Origin: Rhyzopertha dominica
Lineage: Eukaryota; Arthropoda; Insecta; Coleoptera; Bostrichidae
DNA length: 64,000 nt
Assembly: GCA_025024175.1 (NCBI GenBank)
Contig: QCXZ01000137.1
Location: 76,074,680 to 76,138,679, forward strand
Direction of reading: 5' to 3'
The position numbers and the translations under genes were made by a program. Below the pieces are notes generated by a model, which saw only the letters and a program-made list of their open reading frames with translations, was not told the DNA's origin and did not search any database. Below are positions 1 to 11,289 of this stretch, piece by piece. How positions within the stretch are numbered: the first letter of the stretch is position 1; every line of letters starts with the position of its first letter.

Positions 1-363
1 TTCTACGTTTCAAAATGGATTTTGAATTACATTATGTCTTCTGTGAAATAATACTTGTTCTTTATTGGGAATTATTTAACCGGCGCACTTACACCAACCT
101 CTTTTTGCTTTTATGCATTTACTTCGTATTTTTANATTTTTTTCATGACTGCCTTTGGGTACATTTCATTTTACGTTTCTTGCATACAAAAAATCAAATA
201 CAATACATTCGGTTGATGCTTGAGCGAATCTATAATAAAAATATATAAAAACTTAAGGATACCAATAACTACACTACCTAGATGTGTATCAATATAACAA
301 TTGACGAAAATAAACAATTCGCTACGCTAATTCTCTTAGTTATAGGCAACAAGGCACATGAAT
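1..363. other. AT-rich sequence without a recognised gene
   Basis: An open frame of 77 codons runs from 15 to 248 on the + strand. It contains an ambiguous base, has low-complexity Phe/Leu/Tyr-rich composition and matches no family I know. I see no splice sites or promoter that would make it a gene. Confidence 0.4.
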
Positions 364-993
364 TATGGATCTGGCTCACCCCACATTATTTAAAGATTAT
401 TTTCAGTCAGGTTTTAGAAAAGGCCACAGTACTGCTAGTACATCAATGATGACATCATAACATCCCTAGATAGTGGTCGCGCCATTCCTCTAGTTCTTTT
501 AGACTTTTTGCAAGCTTTCGATACTCTCAATCACAGCTTGCTGTGTGCTAAATTAGCTTACTATGGGTTTGACATGAATTCTGTTAGTTTTTTTAAGTCT
601 TATCTACGCGATATATATCAAATTGTTAAATAAAGACCTCAGATCTGTCAAATATTACTGCGGGTGTTTTTCAGGGCTCAGTTTTGGGACCCATCTTGTT
701 TCTTATCTATACCGCTGATCTTTTACCTAATGTAAGATTCTGTAAGACACTTTGTTACGCGGATGTTTTTCGTTAGGAAATAAAAAATATTATTTTGTCA
801 ACGCAGCAAAGCAAACCTTGAGCTGACTGTTTTGATCGTTTTGTTTGATGGTATTATTTATGATTAAGCATGTATTATTTCTTGTTGTTAAAGGTTAAGT
901 TGAATAGCTAAAGCTAGACTTTGCCTTAATAGGAATCAGTACGAAAGGCTGTATGTTATTTTTAAATAAAACCTTATTATTATTATATTATTA
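364..993 (+). mobile_element. Non-LTR retrotransposon (LINE) reverse-transcriptase remnant with TTA-repeat tail
   Basis: Translating 395-790 in shifting frames gives reverse-transcriptase blocks in the right order. QSGFRKGHSTAST is the fingers motif, LVLLDFLQAFDTLNHSLL is catalytic block A, GSVLGP-like sequence follows at about 675-695, and CYADV at about 750-765 is a decayed YADD box. Frameshifts and stops break the frame, so the copy is dead. After the YADD region the coding sequence stops abruptly. A non-coding tail leads to AATAAA and a run of TTA/ATT repeats at 974-992, the usual 3' end of Jockey/CR1-type LINEs. The element is 5'-truncated and internally deleted. The LINE superfamily call is firm; the clade is not. 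Confidence 0.75.
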
Positions 994-2321
994 GTATTTT
1001 GTTTAGATTTTGGCCACTGAAGTAAACAGTGTTAAAAAAACTACTCAACACCCGAACACCCGTCTAAAATCGAACATGGATCTTATAGTGTGATTTCGCC
1101 TTTCATATAATAAAAATTTGATCTATAACTTTTCCATAAAATAAGTAGTTTTCACTTACTAGGGTTGCTTTTTTCAACCACCGATGGGTTATATAAATAA
1201 GATCCCCTTTCATAAAAAATATATTATTAAAAGTTGAATAAAGTTATCATTTTTCAACAAAATTACCATCACAATTGTAGCATTTGTTTGTTAGATCATG
1301 ACGCGTTTGTCTTTTTATATTATATTGGTCAGTCGTATTTATATCGTTAGAAATAATAAATTAAACTGAATACGCATATTGATTTTTCTGTGAAAAATAG
1401 GTTTCTATAATATTTTCACAATATGTTTCTGCTCCTAACTTTGATTCATGTATGATAAAAAAGGAGCTTGACAGGTTTCACTTTTTCTTACTTCAGTCCA
1501 TTTCAACAACCTTTAGCGAAGGCATATCTTAAGACAGATGTCAGCTTCCTGTATATACTTTAAACGCTAATCATTGAAATTGTTCCCTTGCAGCAACACC
1601 TGGAGAGACAGTTACGGAGGAAATCTATAAATTTTCGTACCCCCGCTATTGGCACTTAAAACCGTAGCCCGTCCTGAGACAATCTGTCAAATTAAAGTAG
1701 GGCGTCAATAACGAAACTGAATTTGATGAGAAGCGGGAAAAGTTGTGAGCGAGCCGAGCAATCTGCTCCTCTCCTTCCGAATCGAATAATGCAAATTTGC
1801 CTAAGATCTCCCAAGAATTATCTTAAGATACGGTTTAAAATTTAAAAGGTTTTTGTTACGGCGAATCGCGAGAGCACGCTGAGAAAAGTGTGTTTCCTTG
1901 TTCTGTATCTGAATACGTGATTTAGCAACTGATGGCGTTTATTTGGTTTGATTTCCCGGGGAACCTGTAATCCCGCGACGGCGAATTTTGTATTCTAGGT
2001 GTATTTTTCTGTCTCACGGAACGAATCCAACGTAAGAGTGTTTGTCTTCCGTGGAGGTGCATAACGAAGCAGCTTTTCGCATGAGGCTGTTGATACACTA
2101 CAGCAAGATGTTTTTCTATACTATTGTGACTATTAAACTTTTTCACTGACACTTTAGAACAGTAGTACTGGATTTTTTATAAACTGAATGCTTTGGAATA
2201 GGATTTTACATTGAATTAAAAAAAATAGATTAACAAATAAGAAGTTCTTTTAAGTAGAAATTCAGATGTCAATGCCATCTGTTTATGGCTAACTAAAGAT
2301 GTTCAAATGAGATATTTTAGA
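994..2321. other. Intergenic; no gene seen
   Basis: This stretch holds no frame with family resemblance. From about 1,560 to 2,120 the sequence becomes richer in GC and CpG than its flanks, with homeodomain-type ATTA words, and is treated separately as a candidate regulatory block. The rest is AT-rich and featureless to my reading. Confidence 0.4.
1560..2120. promoter_or_regulatory. Candidate cis-regulatory block (GC/CpG-elevated, non-coding)
   Basis: The block stands out from AT-rich flanks by CpG content and by the absence of any plausible reading frame or repeat structure. It contains short words typical of developmental enhancers, such as octamer-like ATGCAAAT at about 1,789 and ATTA cores. 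This is inference from composition only. Confidence 0.2.
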
Positions 2322-2667
2322 TATACAGGGTCGCTACAAAGTATGGAACCAGCAGGATATTTCAGGTTTTGTTCAACGGAATTTTCTGAAATTGTGAATT
2401 TCCGAGATATGGGCGCAAGTGGCATCTTTTTTAAATTGGAAGGGGGAGTGAAAGAAACATCATTGAAAAGAACATTTTTTCCTGATTTCAAAAATATATC
2501 ACACTTGTACAATTTATAGCTTCTGATGAGTTGAGAAAAGTGTGCTAACAAACTTGGATCTTGCATAAAAACATATTCGTTATCGCTAAGTAGAACAAAA
2601 ATTCCAGGTGTCTCCATTTTCCACGTGACTGGTGATAATTCTCATTCACATAGTTATTTGCAATCGC

Positions 2668-3569
2668 AATGCCTCAGTTAACTAAACATGATCGCATAGA
2701 AATTTTGATGATTGGTTATGGAGATAGAAGGCGAAGTTATTCGGAAATCGGAAGTACTTGCACTCTACAATGCAATTTATGAAGATCGCGAACCAATTGC
2801 CAGATCAACAGTTGTTAAAACATTGCAACATTTTGACGAAACCAGCGGTGTTAAAAACCATCAAAAACCAGGACGCCCAATGGTTGCTATGAGTGAGGAA
2901 AGTAGCTGGAATGTCGTTTTAGATGTGCAAGAGAATCCCAAGTGTTCCGAACAGCTGCTGCGTGCTCTCACTCACCATATCAGCAGAAGATTTGTTCAGA
3001 AAATGATAGATGGAAATAGAAACATTTTAAATTGGATTATGTTTTCTGATGAAGTAACTTTTTGCCTCAATGGTAATGTGAATAGACATAATTGCAGATA
3101 CAGGCCGGACACAAATCCAAATTGGATGGAACAAGTCCACACAAAACACCCTCAGAAAGTGAATGTCTTGTGTGGTATTATCGGTGAGCAAATTATTGGG
3201 GCTTTTTTAATCAATGGAAATTTGAATGCGGTCAAGTATTTACAGCTCTTGCGCGAACACATTATACCAGAACTTATTCGCCTGTTCCCTAATCGTGAAA
3301 ATGCTGCGCGTCCTTCTTAACAGATATGGTTTCAGCAAGATGATACACCACCCCATTTTGCAGTCAATTGGAATGCGATATTTCCAGACAGATTGATTGA
3401 TAGGCGCGGAGGGATAGAATGCCCAGCACGTTCTCCTGATCTGACGCCGCTTGATTTTTTCCTTTGGGGGTATCTGAAAATTCGTATTTATGCCTATCAG
3501 CTACAGAATGCAGAAGATTTAAAAGGACGAATCAAGGCAGAAATTCTGAACTTTCCTCCAAATATGTAA
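2668..3569 (+). pseudogene. Broken IS630/Tc1/mariner-type transposase (copy 1)
   Basis: The N-terminus starts at ATG 2,668 with MPQLTKHDRIEIL, then shifts frame; the longest frame is 2,712-3,320. A helix-turn-helix region (about 2,760-2,900, ending KPGRP) is followed by the first catalytic Asp in MFSDEVTF (about 3,041-3,064). NPNWMEQVHTKHPQKVNV and IIGAFLINGNLNAVKYLQ are typical of this DDE_3-like family. After a stop at 3,318 the same frame continues with WFQQDDTPPHFA (second Asp) and CPARSPDLTPLDFFLWGYL (third Asp). I count 37 residues between the second and third Asp. Compared with copy 2 it lacks about 35 residues before the first Asp, and it ends early at a TAA (3,567) next to a roughly 50-bp deletion. 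It cannot make an active enzyme. Confidence 0.8.
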
Positions 3570-3635
3570 ACAGGGAACATGTTGAGCATCTTCTGTAATG
3601 TAAATCTGAAAAAATACTGCATTTTTCACGGAATT

Positions 3636-3945
3636 ATGTTTTTCTTTTCACTTTTTGGGTACCCGATTCGCAGTAAATTGATTAAACTAGACGAAAATTA
3701 TCACCAGTCAGGGAATAATGGTAATACCTATTTTTTTTTTGTCCATTTTAGCGATAAAGAACATTGTTTTCATTCTTTTCGTCCTTTGTTATGATTTTCT
3801 TTTTTACTTTTTGAGTACCCGATTCGCAACAAATTGAGCAAACTAGACGAAAGTTATCACCGGCCGAGGAAAAATGGTAATACCTGGTTTTTTGTCCATT
3901 TTAGCGATAAAGAAAATTGTTTTCATTCTTTTCGTTCTTTGTCAG
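3636..3945 (+). repeat. 155-bp tandem duplication inside transposon copy 1
   Basis: The unit at 3,636-3,790 is repeated at 3,791-3,945 with modest divergence. Both carry the words GTACCCGATTCGCA, TTATCACC and GTCCATTTTAGCGATAAAGA. Copy 2 of the transposon has one such unit, so the duplication arose within this copy. Confidence 0.8.
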
Positions 3946-4244
3946 GCTCAGTTATTGTATTTACACTTTTCTCAACTCAGAAGCAATAAATTGTACAAGT
4001 GTGATACATTTTTGAAATTAGGAAAAAATATCATTTTCAATGATATGTCTCTTGACCCCCCTTCCTATTTAAAAAAAATGCAACTTGTGCCCATATCTCG
4101 GAAACGAGAGCTGACACAGAGTTCAAAAGAATCCAAAAAATGCATTTTAGTTACCCATATGCTCATGCATAATTTCAGAAAAATCGGTCGAACAGAACCT
4201 GAAGTATCCTGCTGGTTCCATACTTTGTAAGCGACCCTGTATAG

Positions 4245-5640
4245 TTTGCTTATAAAATTGTGAAAAACAGTTGAGAATTTCAGTTTTGTGTTCTTCAAAT
4301 TATTTAGCCATGAATGTAAACGCTCTAACATATTGTCGTGACAGCTANTAATGATGTTTGGTAAATATCTTATTATTTACATTCAGCAGAAGTTTAGTTT
4401 ATAAGGANGGAATTTTACANTTAAAAGATGTATGACATGTTTACCATATAGATGAAAGCTACAGGAAACATGTATGTCAATAGATTTCAAAGGCGTAAAT
4501 CGGATTTTCCAATATTTCAGAAAATGGATCGCTACTTACATTATTTTTAATATTAACTTTAATTAAACACTTAAATTGTTTGATACTATAGAAAACTAAA
4601 AACTAAAGATGTTTAAATTGTTGTCCTTCTTTATTTATTCTTGAAGCATCTTCTATGCAGCGCTAATACTGCGTTTGTAAGACACAAGCTGACAAAATTC
4701 GAAAAGTTTTTAGGATTATTACACGAATGTGATTAAATTTTAGATGTATGTAACGAATACAACTGGCCAAGATTTTTAGTACTCAGCACGTAGTTTAGTT
4801 ATAATAGTCTCTGTTTATAATAGTTTACATACTTTTTGTTCATTTTGTTATTAGTAATAGGTACCTATCAGATATAGGAAATTGTTAAATTATCGACGTT
4901 TTCTTAATACCTACACGTTTTTATCATTCTTTCTAGGTAGTGTCTTCGCGTATCCAGACAAAAATAACCTCATTGCAGACTAATGGGATAATTATTCGTG
5001 GTCTAATCGCGGGGTAAAAAACCACGCACTCCCCGTCTAAGTATGGCTATTTGTAGCTCAAATAAGAATTTTCATTTCCTCCAGAGCTTCTCGATCATCC
5101 GTGGGAGCACGCGCTAAAAATAATCGCTCCCTCTTATTAGGGCGAAAAGTCGGGTTGTCGAAATAGACGGTTTTTACAAAATTGTCCCTCCGTGTGTTTA
5201 GTTAAGTGAGGAAATAAAGGAGAACGCGCAACTGGCGGAAGTTGGACAATGTTGCATATGTCACGTGGTGGGTGACCCGTGCGTTTCTGGGGTTGCAAGG
5301 GGGTTCCACGACTATCGTGACAGCGTTGCCATTCGGAAGTGATCGACAGAACACATTTACACGAGGAATACTGAGGAAAATAAAAGCCGGAGTCAACCAC
5401 CCTAGAGCAGCGAATGTTTGCTACATGCCAAAATGTATTTTACCCTAACAGACAACTAAGAAATCATAGGCACCTTCATAAAAAGGAGTCAGTTTCATTT
5501 TCTAAAGTGTCATTGTAATTTGGACGATTTTAGCTAATAGCAAGTTAAAAATTAAAGTAAGTGTCAACAAGCGACTTGTTAATTTACTTACAAATTATAT
5601 AACTGACCTAACCATCTGTTAATATGTTAAAAATGACAGC
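4245..5640. other. Intergenic; no gene, one candidate regulatory block
   Basis: AT-rich filler runs to about 4,950. From 4,960 to 5,450 the sequence is CpG-richer, with a TAATCG homeodomain-like word and CACGTG at 5,260. Overlapping frames on both strands at 5,137-5,448 reflect the composition rather than a gene: no family resemblance, no splice context. Confidence 0.3.
4960..5450. promoter_or_regulatory. Candidate cis-regulatory block
   Basis: This is a GC/CpG-enriched single-copy block between two dead transposons. It contains TAATCG and a canonical CACGTG E-box. No transcription start elements or coding potential are evident. Inference from composition. Confidence 0.2.
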
Positions 5641-5669
5641 TAATGATAAAGCACAACATAAATAAAAGA

Positions 5670-5970
5670 CCAGGTTACTCATCCTCGTACTAGAAGATCC
5701 ATGTTTCATCGTTGGACATTATTTATTCATCTCAATTTTGCACCCGTTCCAAGAGATCACTCACATTTTTCACTAGAATTGTTCTTGTATCCATCAGTCA
5801 ATAATTTGGGGGACCAACTTCGCATACACTTTCGGCATTTTATGCGCAATAGTTTTAGGAATATCAAGAGTTTTTGCTATCATCCTAATACTCATTAGAC
5901 GATCGGTATTTAAAACACTCCTCACACAAAAAAACGTGACTGTCACACTTGCTGGTGAAGGGCCGTCCAG
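5670..5970 (-). pseudogene. Mariner transposase relic
   Basis: Reading the complement from about 5,970 downward gives GRPSPAS, then VRSVLNTDRLMSIRMIAKTL and DIPKTIAHKM. This is the mariner DNA-binding region that ends with the second helix-turn-helix, followed by the linker KVYAKLVPQI. Further on, near 5,719-5,690, MSNDETWIF matches the mariner block holding the first catalytic Asp. In-frame stops and missing sequence between the blocks make it a dead fragment. No terminal inverted repeats were recognised. Confidence 0.7.
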
Positions 5971-6589
5971 AACCATTTCAACCACCAGGAAATTTGAAAA
6001 TAGGAAAGAGCATAGTGCCCGTAAACTTCCAGAATTATTTGGTGAGTAAAGCAAAGGAGATAAACAATCTGAATCATCCCGTAGGTACTGGTGTTGTCTA
6101 AATATCATTCATATAATTGGTAAAAATCATGTTAGAACACTAGAGAAAAAGTACCAAAGCAAGGCAACAGAGTCTACACTGAACAATATTATCAAGTAGA
6201 TATTGACCGAATTCTTTTGATGACAAAATGGTCGTCTTGAAGAGGGTAACGGATCCAAATGTTTAAAATGAACCACGTTAGTTTTTCCTGAGAAATAGCA
6301 TTAGCTGAATTCATTTAATGGAATTGCCTTGTTTGGAATGCTAATCAAATCTTACTCCAATATGTTCAGTGGTTTTCCTTTCCATACTAATCGACTCTAA
6401 TAAGCAGTCTGTGGTATTAGCACTGTTGGTGGTGAGCTTCTGTATTGTTGGATCTACAGTTATTATTGTATCGTTAAAAATCTATGTAAGTTTTATCGAT
6501 AAAAATCAAATAATATTAACGGGTAACAAATAAAATGCTAAATTTCAGCTTCGAGACAAACAAAGAAAAAAATACTTCACATTCATAAC

Positions 6590-7010
6590 ACGAATTTGAC
6601 AACGCTGTCGCAGTACTGGGTATCGGGTGCACGAAAACAGACACCACGTCGTCGGGGGTGACGAATATTTGACGGTTGTAATGGGGATTGATTATTAACG
6701 CGGACATGCGAACTGTCTCATTATTTATTAACCCATAGCGGACGTGTGCGTTTCCGTATTATTATACGTTGTTCCACCGTCGGTAATTGCACTTTGACCA
6801 TTTGGCATCAGTACCAATTTATTAAGCGGATGGGCAATTTCTTCAATCTGAGTTGAAGTTGAAATGGTTCGAGCGCTGTAGATTTTATTATGCAAAATGC
6901 AGGAGTTGACATTTATGTGATGCTGGTATCATCGCAATGTAAAGTACCCGGTTGTTCGCTGAAAATGAAATACGTATCTTCGTTGCCGTCAAAAGGGTGC
7001 TGTCATTTAT
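6590..7010. promoter_or_regulatory. Candidate cis-regulatory block
   Basis: The CpG-enriched sequence has clustered homeodomain-like cores (TAATTG, ATTA), TGACCATTT-like nuclear-receptor half sites and ATGCAAAAT. It lacks a reading frame of note, other than a 63-codon frame on the complement at 6,516-6,707 that matches nothing. Inference only. Confidence 0.2.
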
Positions 7011-9929
7011 GGTCATATTCTTGCGCTTTGCAAAATTTCAGATTAATTTAGGTTACATATTTGGCAAATGTTTCTGAATCCACCACTACTCAGAAATTTG
7101 GTACAACGATCTGTTGGCTATTTTAAAATTACTAGCTATGCGTTTTTGGAAAGATATATACATATTTGGCATTGATATGTGGTCTGGTACGATATTTGGT
7201 TTTAACAGAAGGAGTGAACATGTTCAGAGACACTCAAATGATCGTAGACTATAATTTTTTACTTTTGCTCAAGGCGCTTTGTTATATTCGCAACATTGAG
7301 CCGTTAATGTAGTCAAATATTGTATAGCTTTTTTGTAAATTATGCATAAAGTCAAGTTTTAACTATTTAAACTCTCAAAGCAGTCTAGTCATGTATCGAA
7401 CAAAGAACATTTATTTTGTTCTCAGCAAAATTTTTGCGAAATTCGTAACTTACTAAACACAGGCTAAACGTGAGTCCTTATAAAATAAAGATTTTTTATT
7501 CAATACAATTGCGAGTCTTGTTGATTAAAATTAAAGAAAAGTTAAACTTACAAACTAGAGTTCAGCTAAACTTCAAGATACATAAAAAATGTAATTATAA
7601 CTAAATTAAAAAAAATCTCCTTTCATTGTCTATTAAGTGCAGAGTCCTTACTTTAGTACGTTGTATTTAACCTTTGTTTTGCAAGAAACTTTATTTAGCT
7701 CCAAACAACGTGTTCCGCGACCCGAGTCAGAAATACCTTACAGAAATTTTGTACAAAACGAATTATAAGTGATTCTCAGAAAACAATTCTTCAAGAATAT
7801 ATAAAAAAATGTCCAGTTTATTTATTAATACTTTGAGAGTAATACTGGAAGAATACCTATCGAAATGAGTTCAGTAATGCGACTCGGCATTTTACAGAAA
7901 CATGCACTGTTCTTAAAGTAGATCAAAAACATCTTGTACAACAGACGCGTGTAAAAGATCAAACTGTATTCAAAATGTGATCGAAAACAACCAATCCAGG
8001 AAGGATATCGAATCGAAGTTGACTGTTTTCCTTGGTTAATCGCTCACTTATACCCTGCCTTAACAGATGAAGACGCTTTTATCATATTGGAAATTACTTT
8101 GAAATAACAGAAACACAAGTTGTTATTCGAAATATAATAATTCTTGTACTAGAAAGGAAGGTCTTTTTTCTGTATACCAAGGTTACCAGATGCCTTATCT
8201 CGATTATTATATATTTAGAAAACATGAAGAGTTTACTTTATGCAGAAATATTTCCAACTAAGAATTATAATGAATAAATTATCCCGCTTGTACCTACCCA
8301 AAAATAGGCTTGAAGAAGAAAGGCGAAAACAAAAACAAAGAAGCAATGGACCTCTACAATCTGAAAGTAGAAACCTATTAAGATAGGAAGGAAATGGAAA
8401 AACCTCAGCCATCAAGGAAGCGACATGCCTTGACTTTTCCAAAAATCTTCCAGCGCCTACACCTCAACAATTGACGTGTATTACAAGAGGCATTTATCAA
8501 TGTTTATTTTGAACATTCATATTTTGTCAACATCCCAAAATATATATTTTACTAACGACGCCGACGTTTGCTCCTGTTACATTATTTTGTGTACAATTGC
8601 TTAAGTTTAGAAATAAAAGATAAACTTTTGTTACTTTTGTGGTGGTAAAAATAACAAATTTACGTTCTTTCCGATTTTGCATAATCTGGTACATGTTGAA
8701 GAACAGTTTGATACAGTAGAAATGATTAGAAACTGTACTAACTATCTTGGTTCACATCAGGAACAAGTTACCATGTGTGACTGTCTATTTATTTAGGAGA
8801 ATACAAAGTTACATCCTCGTCTTGATTTATTTCGCAGCTTTTATTATAATGAGCAGTGGGTAACTGCGGAAATCAGAAGACTCGTTAAAAGAGGAAAAGG
8901 CCGAGACAACCTGATGAAAAATTTATTTTACCACATTATTATAATCAAGAGAAAACAGATTTGAAACCGATTTCTATGGAAAATGCTAAGACCGAAAAGA
9001 AAGAAATTTTGTGGACTAGATGTAGTAGTGCTTTCTGATTTGTTTAGACAATTTTTGCCGTAAAGAAGGATCTGAGTCCAGGATTTATTTGGTTCTTTTA
9101 AATTTATTATTTATTGGTGCGCTATAGGTGACTGTTATCATTGCACAAGAAACTAAGGATCCAGAACTCCCAAACGTAGATTTAATATCGATTATCATGT
9201 TAATGTTACTAAGCTTGTTATTTCCCCGAATCAATCCCAACAATACTTTTTACCAATTGAGTTGTGGAGTTAAAAGAAATAGAAAATGTTTGGTTTTAGT
9301 GTTTTGGTGACTCACCAGCGAGGAAAATTCACTGTGTTTTATTTCAGAATATGGGAAACATAAATTAACCACTAGATCCCCTGATCTATCGGTATCGGAA
9401 CAATTTTAAAGAACGGGTTTATAAGAATTGACAGTGCATAATACAAGAACTGGAAAACAACATTTCTCGGATAGTTCATAGAATCGATGAGGAAATCCCT
9501 CATTCGAGTTATACAGAATTTCCAAAAGAGAAGTTGAAGTGCAGCATTATACAATGGATACAATTTTTAGGAAGTAACGCTGCTGATTAAAAATAGGGTT
9601 ACATATTAATATTTCTAACAGGAATCGATAAATACCTACCAATGGATTATCCTAATTATTTATTTTTATAAATTTTTTAATATTTCAATGCAGTTTTAAG
9701 TTTTGTATAACCAGTTTGCGTATTAAAAGATATGACATAGCGCTCAGGGAAGATTTGCTTTATTTCATAAGAAAAGTTAATAAAACTTTAGGAAACGGAA
9801 AAGCAGGCGATTCCTACACTAACATGTAACTTTTCAGCTCTTCTTCCCTGTATCCCCAAATAATACTTTATACACCCCTTCCCGAAAAGCCAAACGTTTT
9901 CCAAAATTCACCCCGCAAGTTTCAACTTT

Positions 9930-10320
9930 TTGTAAATGAAAGTCATGACTNACTTTCTCTGTTGCCCTGGGTCACTNAACGCACCGTCAGACGAGATCGC
10001 GCTTCGGCGAAACTGAGTCGCGAGTTTTGATTCTTCATCCCTTAATAACAGCACGCAAAATCCGACGAGTGTCAACTGACGGGCCCGCGCCCCGTACCGC
10101 AGACCACGTGCTTCCGACTTGACAACCGACTACATTATGAGAGGGGATGCTAAATGTGATAATAATCGACGAGGTGGGGCGCAATCACATGTGGGGGTGG
10201 CGACTTTTGTTGTCTGCAGGTGAGGAAAAGCCGTCGCTACCCCATTCTAATCAGGGCGGTTTGGGGTAATTCGCTTGTTCGGTATGTTACTGCAGGAGGG
10301 CATGTAATATAAAATGCGGT
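9930..10320. promoter_or_regulatory. Candidate cis-regulatory block
   Basis: This is the most GC-rich block of the left half. It contains CACGTG (10,106), GCAGGTG (10,217) and AATCACATGTG. There is no coding frame or repeat signature. Enhancer or promoter function is inferred from composition and word content. Confidence 0.25.
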
Positions 10321-10629
10321 ATAATCACCTTTAAGACTTGTACATTTAACGTTCATAAAGTGATTCTAAACCCTTGGAAAGATTCTTTATCTTGGTCTGC
10401 AAAAATCACCCCTTAACGGCACATATAACTTCATTATTTGCGGAAAATCTTCTGCCTTTCAAACTATTTTTGAGCTTTGGGAATAAATAGTAATTTGACC
10501 CTCCTAAATCCTAAGAATAATAATTTTGTGCAATGCAATCGACGACTTGTGGGTAGAACCGTTGTCTTGCAAGTAGAGCACATTTTTGGAAAGTTTTCGG
10601 CAATGTTTATCCATAATACTTTTGGGTAA

Positions 10630-11280
10630 TTTAGTTCTAATATGTCCTCATGTTTTACAAATTTACATTTATTAAATTCGATTAAATTTCAGTTTTGCTG
10701 TTCTTATTTTTTCCAATTGTTTACAGTACACGGTTTCAAGGATGCACAATATATTTTTCTCATTTACTGCTTGTTATCCAGTAAACATAGTCAAACATAT
10801 GCTTTATATTCAATTAAACAAGGATGTCTTGAATTGGATTGGTAATTGATTTTGAAGCTGCTATTCATAAAGCATGTCTGGCCATTTATCCAGATTTTTG
10901 GTTGCCGTTTTCATTTAGGCCAAAGCTGGTTTAGAAACATGTAATAATTTAATTTAGTAAGAGAATTCAACGAAAAAATAACAGAAATTGGTAGTTATTT
11001 AAAAATGTGTTTTGGTATTCAATTTTTAAATCCAAACGAGGCTTTAGAATTCTTTAAAAATGAGCTACAATATCTAGCACCTGATGATGCCAGATATGTT
11101 GTCTTCCTAAAAAAAGGTTTAAGACAAAGGGTAAATGAAAAAAAAACCTAAAACTATTAAAATACTTACAGTGAAAAAATTATTTTCCAAATTAGGCGAA
11201 CACGACAAGATTTGGCATTCCAGGGCAAAGCAAATTATTTTCGACGTTTTAAAACCTTTCAAATTTAGTTAGATGGCTCA
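10630..11280 (+). pseudogene. Mutator-like (MULE) transposase relic
   Basis: The frame 10,642-10,845 contains FQLFTVHGF KDAQYIFLIYCLL, the MULE block just after the first catalytic Asp, followed by SKHSQTYAL. Out of frame come VIDFEAAIHKAC-like sequence (10,845-10,890, second catalytic Asp region), GCRFHLGQSWFRNM (10,900-10,940), and IGSYLKMCFGIQFLNPNEAL with PDDARYVVFLKKGL (10,985-11,120). All occur in family order. Frameshifts and stops are frequent and the first catalytic Asp is missing. It is related to the better preserved MULE at 47.6-49.7 kb. No terminal repeats were found. Confidence 0.75.
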
Positions 11281-11289
11281 AAGTCTTGA

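Larger units (their letters stand above)
2324..4241 (+). mobile_element. IS630/Tc1/mariner-superfamily DNA transposon, copy 1, long terminal inverted repeats
   Basis: Both ends begin with TACAGGGTCGCT(T)ACAAAG in inverted orientation (2,324 onward, and the complement ending at 4,241). TA dinucleotides flank them, as expected of this superfamily. The inverted similarity runs about 300 bp inward, although the left arm lacks roughly 75 bp that the right arm retains. A broken transposase lies between (2,668-3,569). The 3' part carries a 155-bp direct duplication. A second, opposite-strand copy lies at 18.8-21.0 kb. The element is almost complete in length, but its gene is dead. Confidence 0.85.
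5975..10630. other. Long gene-free stretch
   Basis: No reading frame here resembles a known family, and I see no structured repeat. Two GC-richer blocks (6,590-7,010 and 9,930-10,320) are listed separately. The remainder is AT-rich; frames at 8,233-8,442, 9,128-9,310 and 9,372-9,563 are short and low-complexity. Confidence 0.4.

Noticed and set aside
5137..5448. Overlapping frames on both strands suggesting a gene
   Set aside because: They coincide with elevated GC, which lowers stop frequency; there is no domain, splice context or agreement on strand.
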